Source: an uncultured Paracoccaceae bacterium (lineage in GTDB: Bacteria > Pseudomonadota > Alphaproteobacteria > Rhodobacterales > Rhodobacteraceae). From it: a DNA stretch of 64,000 bases. The translations under genes were made by a program, and so were the position numbers. Shown here piece after piece: positions 43,766-51,630 of this stretch. The stretch covers positions 88,129 to 152,128 of the forward strand of contig CANLSM010000008.1 in assembly GCA_947493745.1 (NCBI GenBank), in the 5' to 3' direction. A model generated the notes under the pieces. That model saw only the letters and a program-made list of their open reading frames with translations, had not been told where the DNA came from and ran no database searches. Every line of letters begins with the position of its first letter. The stretch's first letter is position 1.

Positions 43766-44326
43766 TCAGACCTGCATGATTTCTTCCTGCTTTGTTTCCA
43801 ATGACGCATCTACTTTCTTAATAGCCTGATCGGTCAGCGCTTGAATCTCATCTTCCCAGAGCTTGTGATCATCCTCACTCATGCCATCAGCTTTGGCTTT
43901 TTTCAGTTGGTCCATTCCGTCACGCCGCACATTCCGCACCGCAATTCTTGCGTTTTCCGCGTATTGCCCGGCAACTTTGGCCAATTCGCGGCGGCGTTCC
44001 TCATTTAGTTCAGGGATCGGGATGCGCAAAATGGTACCATCCATCTGCGGGTTGATCCCGAGACCGGAGGTGCGGATCGCCTTGTCCACGGCATTCACCA
44101 GGCCCTTGTCCCAGACATTTACCAGAACCATGCGCGGCTCGGGCACGTTGATGGTGGCACATTGGTTGATCGGCATTGTGGAGCCATAGGCGTCAACCAT
44201 CACCGGATCGAGCATCGAGGCCGACGCCCTGCCCGTCCTGAGCGACGCAAATTCGCCACGCAGCGAACTCAACGCGCCATCCATCCGCTTTTCCAGCGCA
44301 TCAAGATCAATGTCCTCGTCAGCCAT
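43766..44326 (-). CDS. frr: Ribosome recycling factor
   Basis: A 186-residue all-family-length factor that, with EF-G, splits the post-termination ribosome. The triple-helix bundle is visible as heptad-rich segments (about 1-30 and 105-186), with the beta domain in between ([18 protein letters not shown] at about 31-48, [21 protein letters not shown] at about 97-117). [13 protein letters not shown] (about 132-144) is a family hallmark. It follows pyrH by 37 bp in the conserved rpsB-tsf-pyrH-frr order. Confidence 0.97.
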   Translation of the reverse strand: MADEDIDLDALEKRMDGALSSLRGEFASLRTGRASASMLDPVMVDAYGSTMPINQCATINVPEPRMVLVNVWDKGLVNAVDKAIRTSGLGINPQMDGTILRIPIPELNEERRRELAKVAGQYAENARIAVRNVRRDGMDQLKKAKADGMSEDDHKLWEDEIQALTDQAIKKVDASLETKQEEIMQV

Positions 44327-44363
44327 GTCGCTCCCTCCATCTCAGAACTTCGTTCGAGACCTG

Positions 44364-45104
44364 TTAACTTGGTTCCACAATTGTGAATTTACCACGCCCC
44401 TGCACAACGCCTGCAAGCCCGTTCGGTTCATTCAGTGAAAACACGATGATCGGAAGGCTGTTATCTCGCGCGAGTGCGATGGCTGAGGCATCCATGACCT
44501 TGAGGTTCTTCTGCAGAACCTCGTCATAGGTGATCCGCTCATAGCGCACCGCATCCGGGTTGGTCTTGGGATCGCTGTCATAGATGCCATCGACCTGCGT
44601 GCCCTTGAAGATCGCATCGCATGACATCTCGGAAGCACGCAGCGTGGCCGCCGTATCCGTGGTGAAGTAGGGATTGCCGGTCCCGGCGGCGAATATGCAG
44701 ACACGGCCCTTCTCAAGGTGGCGGACGGCACGGCGGCGGATGTAGGGCTCGCAGACTTGATCCATGGGAATGGCCGAGATGACGCGGGTGAAGATGCCAA
44801 GCCCTTCAAGGGCCGACTGCATGCCGAGCGCGTTCATCACCGTGGCCAGCATGCCCATGTAGTCGGCGGTGGTGCGTTCCATCCCCTGAGCCGAGCCCTG
44901 AAGACCGCGGAAGATATTGCCGCCACCGATGACCATGCAGATCTCGACACCCAGATCATGAACCTTCTTGATTTCCTGGGCGACCCGCTGAACCGTCGGA
45001 GGGTGCAGCCCGAAGGCCTCCTCCCCCATCAGGGCCTCGCCCGATATCTTCAACAGAACACGCGAATATCGAGGTGTCTCGGTTTGAGCGCCTCCGTCTT
45101 GCAT
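44364..45104 (-). CDS. pyrH: UMP kinase
   Basis: A 246-residue bacterial UMP kinase of the amino-acid kinase fold, converting UMP to [16 protein letters not shown] (about 15-27), [10 protein letters not shown] (about 58-67), [20 protein letters not shown] (about 81-100), [20 protein letters not shown] (about 140-159) and [15 protein letters not shown] (about 172-186) are all present. The N-terminal extension [13 protein letters not shown] is short and polar. It is separated from tsf by 146 bp that contains a terminator, so it has its own promoter. Confidence 0.96.
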   Translation of the reverse strand: MQDGGAQTETPRYSRVLLKISGEALMGEEAFGLHPPTVQRVAQEIKKVHDLGVEICMVIGGGNIFRGLQGSAQGMERTTADYMGMLATVMNALGMQSALEGLGIFTRVISAIPMDQVCEPYIRRRAVRHLEKGRVCIFAAGTGNPYFTTDTAATLRASEMSCDAIFKGTQVDGIYDSDPKTNPDAVRYERITYDEVLQKNLKVMDASAIALARDNSLPIIVFSLNEPNGLAGVVQGRGKFTIVEPS

Positions 45105-45197
45105 CCTTTGCCCCCGCCTCTTGGTGATTTCGCGACAAAATGTCGGAAAACGTCTGCGGGATCAACGACAAAGGTCAGGAGTTTCCGTGCAGAGCAC

Positions 45198-45232
45198 AAA
45201 AAAGCCGCACACCCGGGGATGCGCGGCTTTTC
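45198..45232 (-). terminator. Rho-independent terminator after tsf
   Basis: On the minus strand a stem AAAAGCCGC...GCGGCTTTTTT closes 18 bases past the tsf stop, with a GC-rich loop and a run of six T. It separates rpsB-tsf transcription from pyrH. Confidence 0.85.
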
Positions 45233-45250
45233 CGACAGATTGGAAGGCGC

Positions 45251-46126
45251 TTACCCGCCCATTGTCTTGGCAACTTCGGCTGCGAAGTCTTCTTCTTCCT
45301 TCTCGATGCCCTCACCGACCTCAAGGCGGGAGAAGGCAGCAACCTCAGCACCAGCATCGGCTGCGGCAGCGGCAACAGTAAGATCGGGGTTCATCACGAA
45401 TTTCTGTTTCAGAAGAGTGACTTCCTCGAAGTACTTGTTCATCCGGCCGACGATCATCTTCTCGATCACAGCGTCAGGCTTGCCGCTTTCGCGGGCCTGA
45501 TCGGTCAGCACCTGCTTCTCGCGCTCAACCAGTGCCGGGTCGAGATCAGCTTCGCTGAGCGATGCCGGGTTGGAGGCGGCGATATGCATCGCAATCTGCT
45601 TGCCGATACCGTTGTCGGAGCCTTTGAGGCCGACCAGAACACCGATCTTGCCCATACCGTCAGCGGCTGCGTTGTGCACATAGGCCGCAACGCTGTCCGC
45701 CTCGACCCGGGTCATGCGGCGCACCGACATGTTCTCGCCGATGGTGGCAACCTTTGCGGTCACGGTCTCGGCCACGGTCTTTCCGTCGAGCGGAGCGGCC
45801 AACAGTTCGTCAATCGATTTGCAGCTCAGTGCAACCTTGGTGATAGAGGCCACCATCGCCTGGAATTCTGCGTTCTTGGCCACGAAGTCGGTCTCGGAGT
45901 TCACCTCGACCGCAACGCCGACGCCGCCCTCGACAGCCACGCCGACCAGACCTTCTGCGGCTGTGCGGCCGGACTTCTTGGCAGCCTTCGCCAATCCCTT
46001 GGTGCGCAGCCAGTCAACGGCCGCTTCCATGTCGCCGCCGGTCTCGACCAGCGCCTTCTTGGCATCCATCATGCCGGCGCCCGAGGCGTCGCGCAGTTCT
46101 TTTACCATGCTCGCGGTGATGCTCAT
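45251..46126 (-). CDS. tsf: Translation elongation factor Ts
   Basis: A 291-residue nucleotide-exchange factor for EF-Tu. [24 protein letters not shown] (about 3-26) is the UBA-like N-terminal domain; [17 protein letters not shown] (about 49-65) and [12 protein letters not shown] (about 76-87) contain the TDFV motif that contacts EF-Tu; the C-terminal part has [24 protein letters not shown] (about 214-237). The ATG at 46126 has an AAGGAGAG ribosome-binding site; a GTG three bases before is an alternative. It follows rpsB by 109 bp and ends at a clear terminator. Confidence 0.96.
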   Translation of the reverse strand: MSITASMVKELRDASGAGMMDAKKALVETGGDMEAAVDWLRTKGLAKAAKKSGRTAAEGLVGVAVEGGVGVAVEVNSETDFVAKNAEFQAMVASITKVALSCKSIDELLAAPLDGKTVAETVTAKVATIGENMSVRRMTRVEADSVAAYVHNAAADGMGKIGVLVGLKGSDNGIGKQIAMHIAASNPASLSEADLDPALVEREKQVLTDQARESGKPDAVIEKMIVGRMNKYFEEVTLLKQKFVMNPDLTVAAAAADAGAEVAAFSRLEVGEGIEKEEEDFAAEVAKTMGG

Positions 46127-46235
46127 CACAGCTCTCCTTCAAACCTCAAAGAATGGGACGAGGCCCATATGTAGTGGTGCATCCGTCGCTCAATGCGCAT
46201 AGCGGCCATGTGCGACGGGCATGAGACGGGCGGGC

Positions 46236-47078
46236 TTATTCAGCCTTCGCGTCAGCCTCGGCAGGAGCTTCGGCGGGTGCCTCCTCAGCAGCAGCCTCGA
46301 CAGGGGCTGCTTCGGCAGGGGCTTCCTCGGCCACAACCTCTTCAACCGGCGCGTCTTCCATCGCGCCGATATCGACACCGGCATCGCCAAGCTGGGAGGC
46401 CATTCCGTCAAGGGCTGCACGGGCGACCAGATCGCAGTAAAGCGCAATTGCACGCGCCGCATCATCATTGCCCGGGATCGGATAATCGATGCCCGCAGGG
46501 TTGGAGTTGCTGTCGAGCACCGCGATCACCGGAATACCCAGCTTGTTGGCTTCCGCCACGGCAAGCGCTTCCTTGTTGGTGTCGATCACGAAGATGAGGT
46601 CGGGAACACCGCCCATTTCGCGGATGCCGCCAAGCGAAAGCTGCAGTTTGTTCTGCTCGCGCTCCATGCCAAGACGCTCTTTCTTGGTCAGACCTTCAGC
46701 ACCCTCGCCCATCTTCTCATCAATCGCCTTGAGGCGGCTGATCGAGGCGGAAACGGTTTTCCAGTTGGTGAGCGTGCCGCCCAGCCAGCGGTGGTTCATG
46801 TAGTACTGCGCTGATTTCTCCGCCGCTTCGGCCACGGCCTTGGACGCCTGACGCTTGGTGCCCACGAAAAGCACACGGCCGCCCTTGGCAACGGTTTCGC
46901 GCACAACGTTCAACGCCGCATCCAGAAGCGGAACGGTCTGCGTCAGATCGAGGATATGAATGCCATTGCGATCACCATAGATGAACTCGCCCATGCGGGG
47001 GTTCCAGCGGTGTGTCTGGTGGCCGAAGTGAACGCCTGCTTCAAGCAACTGGCGCAATGAGAACTCGGGAAGAGCCAT
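46236..47078 (-). CDS. rpsB: 30S ribosomal protein S2
   Basis: A 280-residue S2. [24 protein letters not shown] (about 6-29) is the standard N-terminus; [22 protein letters not shown] (about 70-91), [13 protein letters not shown] and [25 protein letters not shown] (about 160-184) follow. The last 45 residues are an Ala/Glu/Pro-rich acidic tail absent from E. coli S2 but usual in this group. The 128-bp stretch between its start and the hairpin at 47207-47236 contains GGGC-AAAA-GCCC (minus strand) and may be an autoregulatory leader; this is not certain. Confidence 0.97.
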   Translation of the reverse strand: MALPEFSLRQLLEAGVHFGHQTHRWNPRMGEFIYGDRNGIHILDLTQTVPLLDAALNVVRETVAKGGRVLFVGTKRQASKAVAEAAEKSAQYYMNHRWLGGTLTNWKTVSASISRLKAIDEKMGEGAEGLTKKERLGMEREQNKLQLSLGGIREMGGVPDLIFVIDTNKEALAVAEANKLGIPVIAVLDSNSNPAGIDYPIPGNDDAARAIALYCDLVARAALDGMASQLGDAGVDIGAMEDAPVEEVVAEEAPAEAAPVEAAAEEAPAEAPAEADAKAE

Positions 47079-47206
47079 TGTCGGTATTCCTTTTCCGGTT
47101 TCGCCTCAGCGGAGAGAAGGGCTTTTGCCCAACCGGCGGACGCATCAGGGATGTCTCCCCCGCGCGCCCAAACCCCGCCTGTGGATTTCGTGGGTGTCGC
47201 ATAGAA

Positions 47207-47236
47207 GGTTTGCCCCCTGTTGGCAAGGGGCAAACC
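47207..47236 (-). terminator. Hairpin after the LuxR-type gene, probable terminator
   Basis: A perfect 10-bp stem, GGTTTGCCCC (47207-47216) with GGGGCAAACC (47227-47236), encloses a 10-base loop. It lies 4 bases past the stop of the LuxR-type regulator and 129 bases before rpsB. On the minus strand the following bases are only weakly T-rich, so termination may be partial. Confidence 0.6.
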
Positions 47237-47240
47237 GAAT

Positions 47241-47720
47241 TCAGATCTTGGCGGTCAACTCTTCGAGAAAATAGCTGACGAACTGGACACGTCCCGCAAG
47301 ACCGGACTTCTGATAGATCGACGAATTCTGCGCCTTGATCGTGCCTTCGCTCTTTTGCCGGATTTCGGCAATCTCGGCGACCGAAAAGCCCTTGATGATC
47401 ATGAGGGCGACGTCCTTCTCGGCCTTCGACAATTTCCAGGTCTCGAACTTCTCTTCGAGAACGGCCTGAAACGAGTCGGCGGCGACCTTCAGTTGCTCCT
47501 CGATCTTGCGATTGCGGTTCATGGTCTTGCGCAAGAGCCATGCCGACATGGCAAAGCCGATGAGCAGCCCCAAGACCGACAAGACCTCGATCGTCTCGTG
47601 GACCTGCCAACTCGGGCGGCGCCACCAGATACCGGAAACCGATCCGACGAACTCGTAGACAACCAGCAGGAACGACACCGCCTGAATACTGAAAGCAACG
47701 ATGAGAAGCTTGTTCGTCAT
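47241..47720 (-). CDS. Membrane-anchored LuxR-type helix-turn-helix regulator
   Basis: A 159-residue protein with two predicted membrane helices (about 4-26, LLIVAFSIQAVSFLLVVYEFV; about 43-62, EVLSVLGLLIGFAMSAWLL), a short charged linker with coiled-coil character (RKIEEQLKVAADSFQAVLEE) and a C-terminal LuxR/GerE-type HTH (about 97-150: LSKAEKDVALMIIKGFSVAE, then KSEGTIKAQNSSIYQKSGL). It has no receiver or ligand domain, so sensing may occur through the membrane part. An alternative start at 47798 overlaps the stop of the poly-Asp gene (TGATGG) and adds 26 residues; 47720 is preferred because family members begin just before helix 1. The pairing suggests it responds to, or controls, the secreted poly-Asp protein. 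Confidence 0.8.
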   Translation of the reverse strand: MTNKLLIVAFSIQAVSFLLVVYEFVGSVSGIWWRRPSWQVHETIEVLSVLGLLIGFAMSAWLLRKTMNRNRKIEEQLKVAADSFQAVLEEKFETWKLSKAEKDVALMIIKGFSVAEIAEIRQKSEGTIKAQNSSIYQKSGLAGRVQFVSYFLEELTAKI

Positions 47721-47797
47721 GCGGCTTTCCGTAACCTCCGCCGACCCTTCCGGATCGGCGAAATCAGCGGCGTCAAGCTGTGCAAGCACGCCTCCCA

Positions 47798-48271
47798 TCA
47801 GTCATCATCATCATCATCATCATCGTCGTCATCATCGTCGTCGTCATCATCATCGTCATCATCGTCGTCGTCGTCATCATCATCGTCGTCGTCATCATCA
47901 TCGTCGTCGTCATCGTCGTCATCATCATCATCATCGTCGTCGTCGAGGTCATCATCGTCGAGATCGTCGTCGTCGAGGTCATCATCGTCGAGATCGTCGT
48001 CGTCGAGGTCATCATCCTCGTCGTCATCCAGCATCTCGATCTCGTCTTTGAGAATGACGCCGTCGCGACCGATAATAAGCTCGCGCTCCGAATCCGCGCG
48101 TTCCGCTTCAATTTTTGTGCGGCCAAGCATGGTCCGCGAGATCTCGATATCCGAATATCCCTGCTCAAGAAGCTGGCGCACGACCGCCTCTGTCGCAGTT
48201 TCTGCCAGCACGGGCGTGGCGCACAGACCGACAGCAACGATACAAGTTGTCATTTTTAGTTTGATATTCAT
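47798..48271 (-). CDS. Secreted protein with 48-residue poly-aspartate tail
   Basis: A 157-residue protein with three parts. Residues 1-23 are a signal peptide (MNIKLKMTTCIVAVGLCATPVLA). Residues 24-80 form a small domain (VVRQLLEQGYSDIEISRTML, GRTKIEAE, ELIIGRDGVILKDE) resembling PepSY-like modules by its QGY...I.R...GR.KIEA...G.IL.D pattern. Residues 81-109 are LDDDD repeats (five Leu spaced by four Asp), and residues 110-157 are 48 uninterrupted Asp up to the stop. The start at 48271 has a GGAGGG ribosome-binding site. The tail would carry extreme negative charge and probably binds Ca2+ or other cations. It lies just upstream of a membrane-bound regulator gene, same strand. No function is known. 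Confidence 0.8.
   Translation of the reverse strand: MNIKLKMTTCIVAVGLCATPVLAETATEAVVRQLLEQGYSDIEISRTMLGRTKIEAERADSERELIIGRDGVILKDEIEMLDDDEDDDLDDDDLDDDDLDDDDLDDDDLDDDDDDDDDDDDDDDDDDDDDDDDDDDDDDDDDDDDDDDDDDDDDDDD
47801..47944 (-). repeat. GAY trinucleotide microsatellite encoding poly-Asp
   Basis: 144 bases consist only of GAT and GAC codons (ATC/GTC on the plus strand), giving 48 aspartates; the array continues, interrupted by Leu codons, to about 48030. The mixture of GAT and GAC lowers but does not remove the chance of replication slippage; length changes stay in frame. On the plus strand this reads as poly-Ser or poly-Ile/Val in open frames that are not genes. Confidence 0.9.
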
Positions 48272-48454
48272 AACAGGCCCTCCGCGGCTTTTTTTGTGAT
48301 ATCTTTCGCTAGATCGATTTTTTTCGCCGAACCATTGCACCTCTGCCCGAATTTCACATTTTATGACCTAGGTTTAGGTTCAAATCATGACGACTGGACG
48401 CAAGTCAATCGAGGCGATAGAAGGCGGGAAGTTTAAAGAGGCTGGTGCCCGCAG

Positions 48455-49078
48455 ATGTCCGATTCAGCGCAACCCAAGATCTATCTGAAATCACCGCAAC
48501 TCTTTGAGCTGGCGAAATTTTCCTCCGACCTGGCTGAGGTTCTTGATCGGTTCGAGGTCGCCTGTGTGCGCCTTGCTCTGGGCGCCGATGACGAGGAAAC
48601 ACTCAGTCGGTCAGGCGATGTCATCCGGGATGTCTGCCATCAGCGCGATGTTGCAATGGTGATCGACCAGCATTTCCGGCTTGCCGAGAAACTGGGATTC
48701 GACGGCGTGCATCTGACCGACGGATCACGGCAGGTTCGCATTGCTCGCAAGGCGCTGGGACGCGATGCCATCGTCGGTGCGTTCTGCGGAACCTCGCGCC
48801 ATGACGGAATGACCGCAGGCGAGATCGGAGCGGACTATGTCTCCTTGGGACCGTTGACGGTCACCGACGCGCTTGGCGATGGCAGCATGGCAGAGGCCGA
48901 TCTCTTTCGCTGGTGGTCGGAAATGATCGAGGTTCCGGTGGTCGCCGAAGGGGGCCTCACGGCCCCGGCCATCGGTGAGATAGGCCAATACGTGGACTTT
49001 CTGTGTCTGGGCGATGAAATCTGGTCGGCCCATGACGGCCCTGTCGCCGCACTAGAAGGTGTTCTGCGGCAACTCTAA
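48455..49078 (+). CDS. Thiamine phosphate synthase-like (ThiE/TenI family) protein, divergent
   Basis: A 207-residue TIM-barrel protein of the ThiE/TenI family. Recognisable positions are VAMVIDQHFRLAEKLGFDGVHL (about 65-86), VGAFCGTSRHDGMTAGEIGADYVSLGPL (about 108-135) and VVAEGGLTA (about 166-174). Compared with true ThiE, the pyrophosphate-binding part is altered: GVHLTDG replaces GVHLGQ.D, and the TKTK-like loop after the GP motif is VTDALG. It may therefore be a TenI-like or otherwise repurposed member rather than the main ThiE. No thiamine genes adjoin and no TPP riboswitch was seen upstream. Divergent from the poly-Asp gene. Confidence 0.75.
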   Translation: MSDSAQPKIYLKSPQLFELAKFSSDLAEVLDRFEVACVRLALGADDEETLSRSGDVIRDVCHQRDVAMVIDQHFRLAEKLGFDGVHLTDGSRQVRIARKALGRDAIVGAFCGTSRHDGMTAGEIGADYVSLGPLTVTDALGDGSMAEADLFRWWSEMIEVPVVAEGGLTAPAIGEIGQYVDFLCLGDEIWSAHDGPVAALEGVLRQL

Positions 49079-49918
49079 CCGCTTCCTCAGCCCGTTTCGC
49101 ACAGTGTTCTCGCAATAGGCTGCCAGCGCCTTGCGATCAGCAAAATCCTGGGGCGACACCGGTGTATGGAACACGACATCGACGCGACCGCCGCCCGAAA
49201 GGGCAAAGATCGCCTGAAGATGTCCGCCAAGCGCCATATCTCCCCACCACCCGTAAAACGTCGCAGGCAGACCGTTCGCGGGGTGATAGGCAACCGTCAC
49301 AGGCTGGATCTCGATCCTGCCCTGCAGTCTGGGGCTCAAAAACGGCGAAAACAGCGAGGAGCGGAAGCGCAGGACCCGTTGCCCGTCTGTGCTCGTGCCT
49401 TCCGGGAAGAAACAAAGCTTGCCGCCCTGCAAGAGACGCTCCTCCAGTTGTTCCGCGCTTCGGGCCGCCGCACTGCGTTTGCGCGAGATATAGATCGTTC
49501 CGATCTGACGCGAAAGAATGCCGACGACAGGCCATCGCGCGACATCATCTTTCGAGACAAAGGCGATCCGGTCAGCGCTCAGCAGCGAGAATATGTCAAG
49601 CCAGCCCGCGTGATTGGCAACCATCGCGCCACCATCCTGCAACGGCGTGCCGACCCGGTTCAGCCTCACGCCACAGAGCCACAGACACACCTTCCCCCAA
49701 AGCCGCACAACTTGGAGGTAGCCGTCATTGGGCACAATCAGGCGGGTGAGTTTCAACAGCAGGACCGGGATCATCAGGAGATAAGTGACGGTTACCAGTG
49801 CAAGCGCGCGCCCGACCATGCGGAGCTTCTGCACCGGACCGGGTCGCGGCAGGTCCGGCGGCTCTCCACCGGTCCAGGTCAGCCCTGGTTCAACTCGCGT
49901 TGCGTCGGTAGAAATCAC
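49052..49918 (-). CDS. olsA: 1-acyl-sn-glycerol-3-phosphate acyltransferase-like, OlsA candidate
   Basis: A 288-residue PlsC-type acyltransferase with a membrane helix at about 38-60. The HX4D motif is NHAGWLDIF (His103, Asp108), followed by the acceptor motif FPEGTSTDG (171-179). It lies directly after olsB with a 29-bp overlap, the known olsB-olsA order. OlsA adds the ester-linked acyl chain to lyso-ornithine lipid made by OlsB, giving ornithine lipid, a phosphorus-free membrane lipid made under phosphate limitation. The N-terminal 33 residues are Pro-rich and the start could lie further in. Its end overlaps the ThiE-like gene by 27 bp on the other strand. Confidence 0.85.
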   Translation of the reverse strand: MISTDATRVEPGLTWTGGEPPDLPRPGPVQKLRMVGRALALVTVTYLLMIPVLLLKLTRLIVPNDGYLQVVRLWGKVCLWLCGVRLNRVGTPLQDGGAMVANHAGWLDIFSLLSADRIAFVSKDDVARWPVVGILSRQIGTIYISRKRSAAARSAEQLEERLLQGGKLCFFPEGTSTDGQRVLRFRSSLFSPFLSPRLQGRIEIQPVTVAYHPANGLPATFYGWWGDMALGGHLQAIFALSGGGRVDVVFHTPVSPQDFADRKALAAYCENTVRNGLRKRLELPQNTF

Positions 49919-50669
49919 GGTATCGGCTTTTCATGCGGGTCGTGTCCATCACAAGACAGACGTCTATCGTATTGAAATCATGATCGATATAGGCCCCATC
50001 GCCAACGAAGCCACCAAGCCTCAGATAGGCCTTGATGAGACTGGGTATCTGCTGGAGCGCCAGCTTTGTCTCATATTGGTCCGGTGCGAGGATTTCCATC
50101 GCAACCCTGTGCTCCGGCCGGGCTGTCACACGCAGATCGGGCGGCGCCAGATGGGCGTGGTAGAGATGGCTCAGCGCAGGCGCAATTGACGCCGGGTTGG
50201 TGCCGTGGAAACTTGCGACACCAAAGAGGATCTCGATGTTGCGGCTGAGCACATATTCCGCGAGGCCGTTCCACATCACATGCATCGCGAGCCCGCCGCG
50301 ATAGTCCTCGCGCACGCAGCTCCGGCCAAGCTCCACACAGCGGCCTGCCTGCCCCTCCAGAAGATCGAGATTGTATTCCGAAGCCCCGTAGAAGCCCTTG
50401 GCAGCCATCGCAACCTTGCCGGTCATCAGACGGTAGACCGCAACCACCTGATCCAGCGGATCATCGGGCGGGGCTGCATGATCAATCAGGATCAGATGAT
50501 CAAAAACATCATCGAAGGCGTCCATCTCCAGCCGCGATGCGTGATCTGCACCGGCAGCTTCGGCCTGCATCTCTTCAACGAAGACCCGATAGCGCAGACG
50601 CTGGGCAGACCTGATTTCCGTCTCGGTGCGCGCAAGGCGAATCTCGAACTGGCTGGCGTCAAATTTCAT
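49890..50669 (-). CDS. olsB: L-ornithine N(alpha)-acyltransferase OlsB
   Basis: A 259-residue GNAT-fold acyltransferase of the OlsB/hemolysin-like family. EIRSAQRLRYRVFVEEMQAEA (about 18-38) is the characteristic N-terminal motif; VAVYRLMTGKVA (about 74-85), CVELGRSCVREDYRGGLAMHVMWNGLAEYV (about 110-139) and GVASFHGTNPASIAPALSHLY (about 150-170) follow. It transfers a 3-hydroxyacyl chain from ACP to ornithine. The upstream gap of 139 bp contains a full CtrA box (50773-50787). Pho-box-like repeats were not found, so phosphate control is not evident. Confidence 0.9.
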   Translation of the reverse strand: MKFDASQFEIRLARTETEIRSAQRLRYRVFVEEMQAEAAGADHASRLEMDAFDDVFDHLILIDHAAPPDDPLDQVVAVYRLMTGKVAMAAKGFYGASEYNLDLLEGQAGRCVELGRSCVREDYRGGLAMHVMWNGLAEYVLSRNIEILFGVASFHGTNPASIAPALSHLYHAHLAPPDLRVTARPEHRVAMEILAPDQYETKLALQQIPSLIKAYLRLGGFVGDGAYIDHDFNTIDVCLVMDTTRMKSRYRDFYRRNAS

Positions 50670-50772
50670 GCCAAACTGGCCCCGGTTCCCACATCTCCCC
50701 CGATCTACGGAATATCCCCAGAGGTGGCAAGGACAGCCTCGGTCCGGATAAACTTAAGCGATAGCGCTGCCA

Positions 50773-50787
50773 TTAATTATTCGTTAA
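50773..50787. promoter_or_regulatory. Full CtrA-binding box (TTAA-N7-TTAA)
   Basis: TTAA (50773-50776), seven bases, TTAA (50784-50787) is an exact match to the alphaproteobacterial CtrA consensus. It lies 104 bases upstream of olsB, between olsB and DUF3553, and 235 bases from chpT, which encodes the phosphotransferase that feeds CtrA. Two TTAA in this spacing are uncommon in such GC-rich DNA. Confidence 0.6.
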
Positions 50788-50808
50788 GGTTGAATGTCGA
50801 AGACAGTG

Positions 50809-50988
50809 TTAACGTGACTGGTTGTAGACCGCTTCCAGCACAATCTGGGAGCCATTGATGACCACCTTTCCGGCATGCTCGAAATTGACCGTGATACGGT
50901 CGCCGATGATCGACTGGATCTGGCCGATGCCCCAATCGGGCTGCTGGGGATGCCGGACAAGCCCGCCGGGTTCGAGAAATTCGTTCAT
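50809..50988 (-). CDS. DUF3553 domain-containing protein
   Basis: A 59-residue protein that consists of a single DUF3553 domain: MNEFLEPGGLVRHPQQPDWG (1-20), then GQIQSIIGDRITVNFEHAG (22-40) and KVVINGSQIVL. The fold is probably a small SH3-like beta barrel, as in the C-terminal Tudor/CarD-type module of UvrD-like helicases, so contact with RNA polymerase or nucleic acid is possible. The start at 50988 matches the family length; a longer frame upstream would overlap the divergent chpT. chpT and this gene are divergent, with only 33 bp between start codons. Confidence 0.85.
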   Translation of the reverse strand: MNEFLEPGGLVRHPQQPDWGIGQIQSIIGDRITVNFEHAGKVVINGSQIVLEAVYNQSR

Positions 50989-51021
50989 GCTGCAGTCCGC
51001 TCCCGGAATGAGGGCCTGATC

Positions 51022-51630
51022 ATGCGGGACGATCTTACAGCGCTGGTCAGCTCCCGCATCTGTCATGACTTGATAAGTCCCGTCGGCGCCATCGGCAATG
51101 GCGTTGAGCTTCTTGGCGGGTTCTCGGGGAAAACCTCGCCCGAACTGGAACTGATCGGAGAAAGCGTTGCATCGGCGACCGCCCGTCTGCGGTTTTTCCG
51201 CATCGCTTTCGGGGCGACGCCTGACGGGTCGGTGATCTCGGGGGCCGAGCGGGTCTCGGGAACTGATGATATCTATGACCGGCGGATGACCGTTGTCTGG
51301 CAGACTGACCGCGCGGACTGGCCACGGCTGGCGGTCAAGATCGCGTATCTGGCCCTGATGTGCCTCGAAAAGGCACTACCGCTGGGAGGAGAGATCACGA
51401 TTTCCAAAAGCGGTGACGACCTGATGCTCGATGCGGTGGCCAAGAAGGTGGCCGCGGACCCGGCTCACTGGAGCCATGTGGAAGGTCCGGCAGCACTTGA
51501 CAGTCTCGCACCTGCAAGCGTGCAGTTCGCCATTCTGGGGGATAACCTCGCCTCGAACTCGATCCGGTTGAAAACCGCGTTCACGCCGGATCGGGCAATG
51601 CTGGTCTTCAGCGATCTGCAACTGGGCTGA
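51022..51630 (+). CDS. chpT: Histidine phosphotransferase ChpT
   Basis: A 202-residue protein of the ChpT family, which relays phosphoryl groups from the hybrid kinase CckA to CtrA and CpdR. LVSSRICHDLISPVGAIGNGVELL (9-31) contains the phospho-accepting His15 in the dimerisation helix, followed by a degenerate GHKL-like ATPase domain (about 75-202) without working ATP motifs, as expected. The start at 51022 matches family length. It is divergent from DUF3553 and converges on the carbonic anhydrase gene with a 23-bp overlap. Together with CtrA boxes nearby, it shows that the CckA-ChpT-CtrA pathway operates in this organism. Confidence 0.92.
   Translation: MRDDLTALVSSRICHDLISPVGAIGNGVELLGGFSGKTSPELELIGESVASATARLRFFRIAFGATPDGSVISGAERVSGTDDIYDRRMTVVWQTDRADWPRLAVKIAYLALMCLEKALPLGGEITISKSGDDLMLDAVAKKVAADPAHWSHVEGPAALDSLAPASVQFAILGDNLASNSIRLKTAFTPDRAMLVFSDLQLG

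Noticed and set aside
47801..48030. CRISPR-like repeat array
   Set aside because: It is a simple trinucleotide coding repeat without spacers; no cas genes are present in the window.
47220..48299. Plus-strand frames encoding poly-Ser or poly-Ile/Val
   Set aside because: They are other readings of the GAY repeat that encodes poly-Asp on the minus strand, where signal peptide and ribosome-binding site are present.
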